Assembly: GCA_039000515.1 (NCBI GenBank)
Contig: JBCFYV010000012.1
Coordinates: 31,178,821 to 31,242,820 of the forward strand
Length of the DNA: 64,000 nt
Source: Timema cristinae
Lineage: Eukaryota > Arthropoda > Insecta > Phasmatodea > Timematidae
Direction of reading: 5' to 3'
Shown: positions 52,501-58,500 of the stretch, in pieces
Layout: each line of letters begins with the position of its first letter
How positions within the stretch are numbered: position 1 is the stretch's first letter
Position numbers and translations under genes: made by a program
The notes under the pieces: generated by a model
The model's input: the letters and a program-made list of their open reading frames with translations, nothing else
Databases searched by the model: none
What the model was told of the DNA's origin: nothing

Positions 52501-55500
52501 ACCTCTGGGCCAGAATCATATAGGCTATATGGCTATTCAGCTAACATTGCTGGTAAAAACATATTCACTAACAAAATTGTATGTGATGTGATTGCTGTTT
52601 GTGATAGCTATATATTTATACTAATTGTTTAAGGATGAACCTTGAAATGTAAGGAAGTGTTGTACAGGTTGTACTTTGTACCAATTGTCATATATGCAGC
52701 AGAAACACGGACATTGAATGTAAGAGAGGCTAGGAAAGTTTGTGAGAAGCGTGTTAGCCGTCATGAGGAGAAACAAGATTAGAAATAAAGTTATCCGGGA
52801 GAGAGTAGGAGTACAGGAAGTACATTGATAGTAGAGGAAGCACGACTGAGATGGTATGAGCATGTAATGAGAGTGGAAAAAGAGAGGACGCTGAAGAAAA
52901 TGTTGTGAATTAAGTATGTAGGAAAAATACAACAAGGGAGGCCAAGAAAGAGATGGGAAGAGCATATAACAGAAAGTGTTCGAGTGAGAGAGAAGAGAAG
53001 AGTTAAAGAAAGAAGAATGGTGGAAGAATAAAGGTAGATGGAGGCATTTTACTAAACTGACTAGGCCAGAGGCTGGAAACATTTTATGATGATGATGATG
53101 ATGATGTTATTATTATTATTATTTTTATTATTATTTTATATTAAGGATGAGGAAAAGTAGAATTTGATGAAATGTACCCACATTTGTGTGGTGAGAGCAG
53201 AAAAATGTTTCATAAAAAACGCCCTTGTTACACCCAATAAGGATTTAAACCCCATTCCTCTCCATCATTGGTAATCCTGTTTATTGGAAGAGCAGCACCT
53301 TGGACACATACAAATAATAGCAACAGATTCTCAACCTTACGGGGGTTTTGCTGCGCTCTTTTTGCCAGCTTGAGTCCCTCAACACTGGGCTTTGCTAGTG
53401 TCAGTGCTGGGCTGAACGTAGCGATCCCAGTGTAAAAGACTCAAGCTGGCAAAGGGAGCACAACCATTTTAACCTGGAAGCTGAGTGTCTGGGTATATTA
53501 TTTATCTGTGACCTTGAACCATATGACAAGTGAATCAGGTTATAAACAAAATTAGTTTGTTCATAAAATCAAAATTAAAAACAATTTGCAATAAAAATTG
53601 GTTAGCTCATGAGCTTTAAAGTTACCTACTTGCAGTTTGTTAGTTAATGAGTGGAATTTTAGATGGTTGTTAAGTTAAAGAGTTTAATGTATCAGTTTAA
53701 TTTATCCTAGTTTTTTTCACATTTTATATGCATGGGTACTCTGCAGTATATTGGGCCATGAAGCATTCTCATTCTGAATGATAATTAACTATGTCAAATT
53801 CAGTATTCAAACTTGAATACACTATAGCAACCCCAAGATGGAAGGCCAGTTTTAAAGCCCTAAATAATGTTGTCTTCCTTGAACCATTGCCAGTGTGTGC
53901 TGTAAGTGGTATCAGGTATATGATTGATTAAAGTCTTTCAACTCATACACCAAAAGCAACTAACACCATATTTCAATGGTTTTCTAAATCATTTCCAAGG
54001 TTTAACTCAATATGATGTTATCACATTAACACATCAAAGAATTAAAATTGGTTAAGTTTTTCCAAATTTTTATCATATAGCTTACACAATATGGTGTACT
54101 TTTGAAAAACCGTTTGACTAATTTTTGTTTGAAATTAAAATAATAAGATGTTGATAAATTTCACACATTAACAGTAATGATCTCATTAATACATTCTATA
54201 TTTTTGTGAAAACCTTAAAATACCATATTGGCCCAAATATATAAAGGCCTCGCAAATAATAGTACACTAAAATTTTGAAGGTATTATACATGAAAAAATA
54301 AAAGGTCTTAAATATGCCTCAATGTAAATACTTTACAAATTTGACAGTTTTATTAGGACCTCTGAATGTTTGTCTTTGTATGCAGGTACTACCAAACTTT
54401 TCTTCAGTTTTCCCTAGTTCAGTGATACTGTGAAGGGTGTATATCCTTTTCTCAACTTCATTTTGATTATTATTATTAGACACATGCAATGATTCCTGCT
54501 GGCTGGTTAGTACAATTACTAACACGCTACAAAACAGACCTCTGTAGGAATCTGCCATTTTTTTCAGTACAAAATGTGTGCTGCACATATAATACATTAG
54601 AGTTTTTGGGACATTTTAGGAGAAAAACATTGCACTATATTCAGGACAGTATGGTACTTAAAATTGTTGTTTCCCTTAAAAGAGTATTAGATGTTTTTAA
54701 CTGTGAGTGCACTCCTAAAAGACACAGACAGCTAAAGACAAAAGTCTCAGCACTCTAGTCCATGGCATGACCCACGACGTGATAATAAACTGACCTGCCC
54801 TCTGGAGGAGACAGACTTCGGTGGTCTCCCATTCTTCGAGGACTCTTTGAGCGGCTCCTAGAATGTAGGCTGGGGGAATCAGTCGGAGCGGCGAGTGTGA
54901 GCGCTGAGTCATCATACCCTGGTTTCCGTTCTGGCACAAACAATATTTACTAGCAATTCACATTGGCAAGTGTACAAGATCTATCTTCCCCTGGCTATTA
55001 AAAAATGACTGCCAATTTATTTCTGTGTTTCTTATTATGATGAATATATAAGTCTAAGAATTTATAATCATATGTAACGAGTATTTTAATTAGAGATGGG
55101 TCGAATCCACTACTTCTCAAATATGAATCTTGTATATGAATCTACATTTTATTTTGAATCTTGAATATGAATCCTAACGAATTGTTATGGTTTAAATTAA
55201 GAGGGATAGCCAGCACACTTACCTAGGTAATACTGGAGTAGAAATTGTTTAGATATAACATTAAAAAACACACAAACACATTTTTAAGGACAAGCTTTCA
55301 CTGTCACAGACAGCTTCATCAGGTCAAGAGAGTAGAAAGTATAGTGAAAGCTTGTCCTTAGAAATGTGTTTGTGTGTTTTTTAATGTTATATCTAAACAA
55401 TTTCTACTCTAGTATCACCTAGGTAAGTGTGCTGGCTATCCCTCCTAATTTAAACCATGATTTAGCCTAGTGCTCTTTCCACATAACAAATTGTTATAAA

Positions 55501-58500
55501 TTTTAATGATTTACAAATAGACCTACATCACACAATATAAGTCTAAACTGTAAATTAAGATTTATTTCAATCATGCTTTCAATTTTAATCAACCCCAAAC
55601 ACCCCTCGCAAAATACATGTCAAAATCCAGCCAAATTAAACAATTTAGATTCATATTATAGTTTAAAATTCAAATCAATCAAAATTTGAGTGTCTTTTAG
55701 TTATTTTTAAAAGTGTTGTTAGAATAAGTTAAGTTTCTAAAACAACATGTGAAATAAACAGATTAGGTCTAGTTATCCTTTGATTAACTTTAATCATTAT
55801 TGAAGGATTATAATTTATTTTAATAAAATAGCAAAAATAAGAATACAAACGGATATTTTTAATAAAGACTAAAATAACATACTTAACAATTAAACATACA
55901 TTGGAAATAGTGAACTAAATAATGCCAAAGTATGTTTTATTATTATTTTCCCTTATAATACACTTTATTTAAAACACAAAAATATTTTCAACTCCAATAT
56001 GTTCTATCCCATTTAAGGCAGGACTATGTTTGAATATTTTTACAATTACTTCAATAACATATTTAAAAAAATAATAAACTCTTAGTTAAAATAAATTTAA
56101 AAACAAATAATGAATTAGCAAGTCATTATTTGATTCTTTAAACTCGAGAGTGCTTACTAAGTGAGCAGATTACCTGAATCGATTTTAAACAAACAATCGA
56201 TATACAATATGTAGGTCAGTAGGCATAAATAAGCAGTTTTTTCGCTATCAGGCTGTTGACAGTATTTATTTTTCATGAAACCTAACAAAATGTCTAACTT
56301 AAGGATCACATGCAATAAATTGGGGTTCATTGCATAGTTGTAGATAATTAAAGCCAGATGGGTAGTAAGAATTAACAGCATCTTTATTTTAATCAATCAC
56401 TCTGGCAAGTAAACATAATATATGTCATGGAGGCCGACTTTGTATCATGTGTAATGTGTTCTTATTTCTGTTAAATAAGCCATAATTTGTTTTATTTATT
56501 TCAAGTTTATTTGTGATTCTAGTTTTGATTTTCAGTTTTTGAAGAGTTTTAATGTGTTCATTAAAATATTTACAAGATGGTTCGTGAGGTGAAAGTTTTG
56601 GAAGCGCGTATGCACCAAAACGGTTAATTCCAAGTTTCCCATAGAAGTGTAGTAGGGTACTAGGCACATAAGATTTTCCACACCTAACATTTTTTTTTTT
56701 TTTTTTTTGAAAAATTATTATTTTATCCATGCTAATCTCTTTTGTCCGACAAAATAAAGATTATGGATTAAGTTGTGCTTTTCAAGTAGGCCTAGCTAAG
56801 TAATTTTTAAATTCAAAATATTATGATTTGTTAATGAGGTGAAAGATTCGACGATCGAATCCAGTAAAACACCGAATCCTTGAATCTTGATACTTGTCAG
56901 GATTCGATGGATTCGAGGATTCAAGGATTCAAGTGGCCCATCTCTAATTTTAATTATTTATGTACTTTGCTTCTTGATAACTGTCCAAGCTATTCACATA
57001 TTTATTATTTACACCAATGAAAGAGGAATGAGAAATGTATAATTTAGATTAAATATGAACATATTAGCATCAATCATGATTGGAAATAATTCAGGAAAAA
57101 CAGCCCTTTGTACACACAGCCAGAATTCAGGTACCAGCTTCTTTGTCACTGATAAACCAGTCAAATGTGAGAGAGGCAATTTAAATTGTATGATGAAAAC
57201 TGAAAGTGTAGCATGTAACTGTGTGAGCAAGAGTAGTGATGATAATGTGGAAGTATTAAAAGTGTATGAAGAAATGAAGAGAAAAGCTTACTGATTTCTA
57301 TCAAAGTCTAGCCCATCTATTTATCTAGGTTGGCTCTTATATTATTTTATTTTAATGTAGTTTAACACAAAACGAGACTGGTCATTACTATCAATTTTGT
57401 TAAATGTAGGCGAGGCTATATTTGATGATCAGAGCTTTGCTCCAATTAACCCTTGAGCCATGTGCAGAGTAGAAATTATATCAAGTCTAGAGTTGCTTTT
57501 TTAATGTTGTTATTCATTAAAGAGTATTCAAATTAGAATAATGTGTGACATACCTTTCTGTGAGGCTGGTAGCTTGCGGTCTTATCCCGACTCATCATAA
57601 CAGCAGCTCTTTTGCGACCTTGAGGACTCATGTCCCGCCGGGACCTACGGTGGTCGGACATCTCCACTTCTGGGGGTGGACTGCACAAACAATAAACACA
57701 TCTTCACGAAAACATCACCTTTCCTCAAGCATTGAAAATACTTGCTAAAGATGAACTAGTGGTTTTCTTTCAACTCTTTGTACCTTCTTCCATATAAAAC
57801 AAAATGTACTTCAAAAAGTGAAAAGCAGTTTTACTCGTACTCTTTCTTGTACCAGAGTATTTGTCACACTAGAATAGTGCGTGCACCAACCTTGAGGAGC
57901 TGCCTACACTGCTGATGGACGCCCCATCAGCCACTCGGCGATCCCTCATCCCACTTCCCCCCATACCATCGTCAAGGTCGCACTCGGAAGTATCCGAATC
58001 CGAGAGCCTCGAAGTGGTGCTAGGAGGGGAGAGGTGGTCTGTTGGAGTTAGGGCCAAGTCCATCTCCGCTGGATCAATGTCTCTCCTCTGAAACAATAAA
58101 ACTGTGATTGTAGCCTTAACTAGGAGTTTGGACTCATGAACCCCTCAAATCCTTAAGGATATTCAAAATTTGAGAAAATGTTCGACTAGAAAATCAAATC
58201 CTTAGAAAAAAATATTCAATTTTTTAGGTTGAATTTAGTTTAGATCTCAGCTGCTTATTGGTGGTTCCAAACCAATTATAATTATAGGATGAACTAAGAA
58301 ACTAGACCCTAGACTAGTAATTTAACACTTAACTAAATCTGTAAATGTTATAATGAATGTATTATAAGAAATAATTTTAACATTTAATTAATATTTGTAT
58401 TTTTGATTATTATATTTATATTTCCCCCTATGTTATTAATTTTTTCCAAGATTTGGAATAATGGTTTGAAGGTAAATTGGAGATTTGAATTTAAGATTTG

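Larger units (their letters stand above)
47280..54794 (-). other. Rim intron between exons F and G
   Basis: Contains a LINE 3' scrap (48090-48250), SINE-A (48515-48750), a long RTE-like LINE 5' section (49390-51300), a single-arm relative of the 36.4 kb foldback element (51306-52250), a LINE 3' end (52640-53106), SINE-A (53135-53310) and a palindromic element (53350-53465). 53470-54790 and 47300-48080 show only AT-rich sequence to me. Confidence 0.65.

Noticed and set aside
52621..53082. 153-codon minus-strand open frame
   Set aside because: It is antisense to the LINE 3' end that reads on the plus strand ([23 protein letters not shown]).
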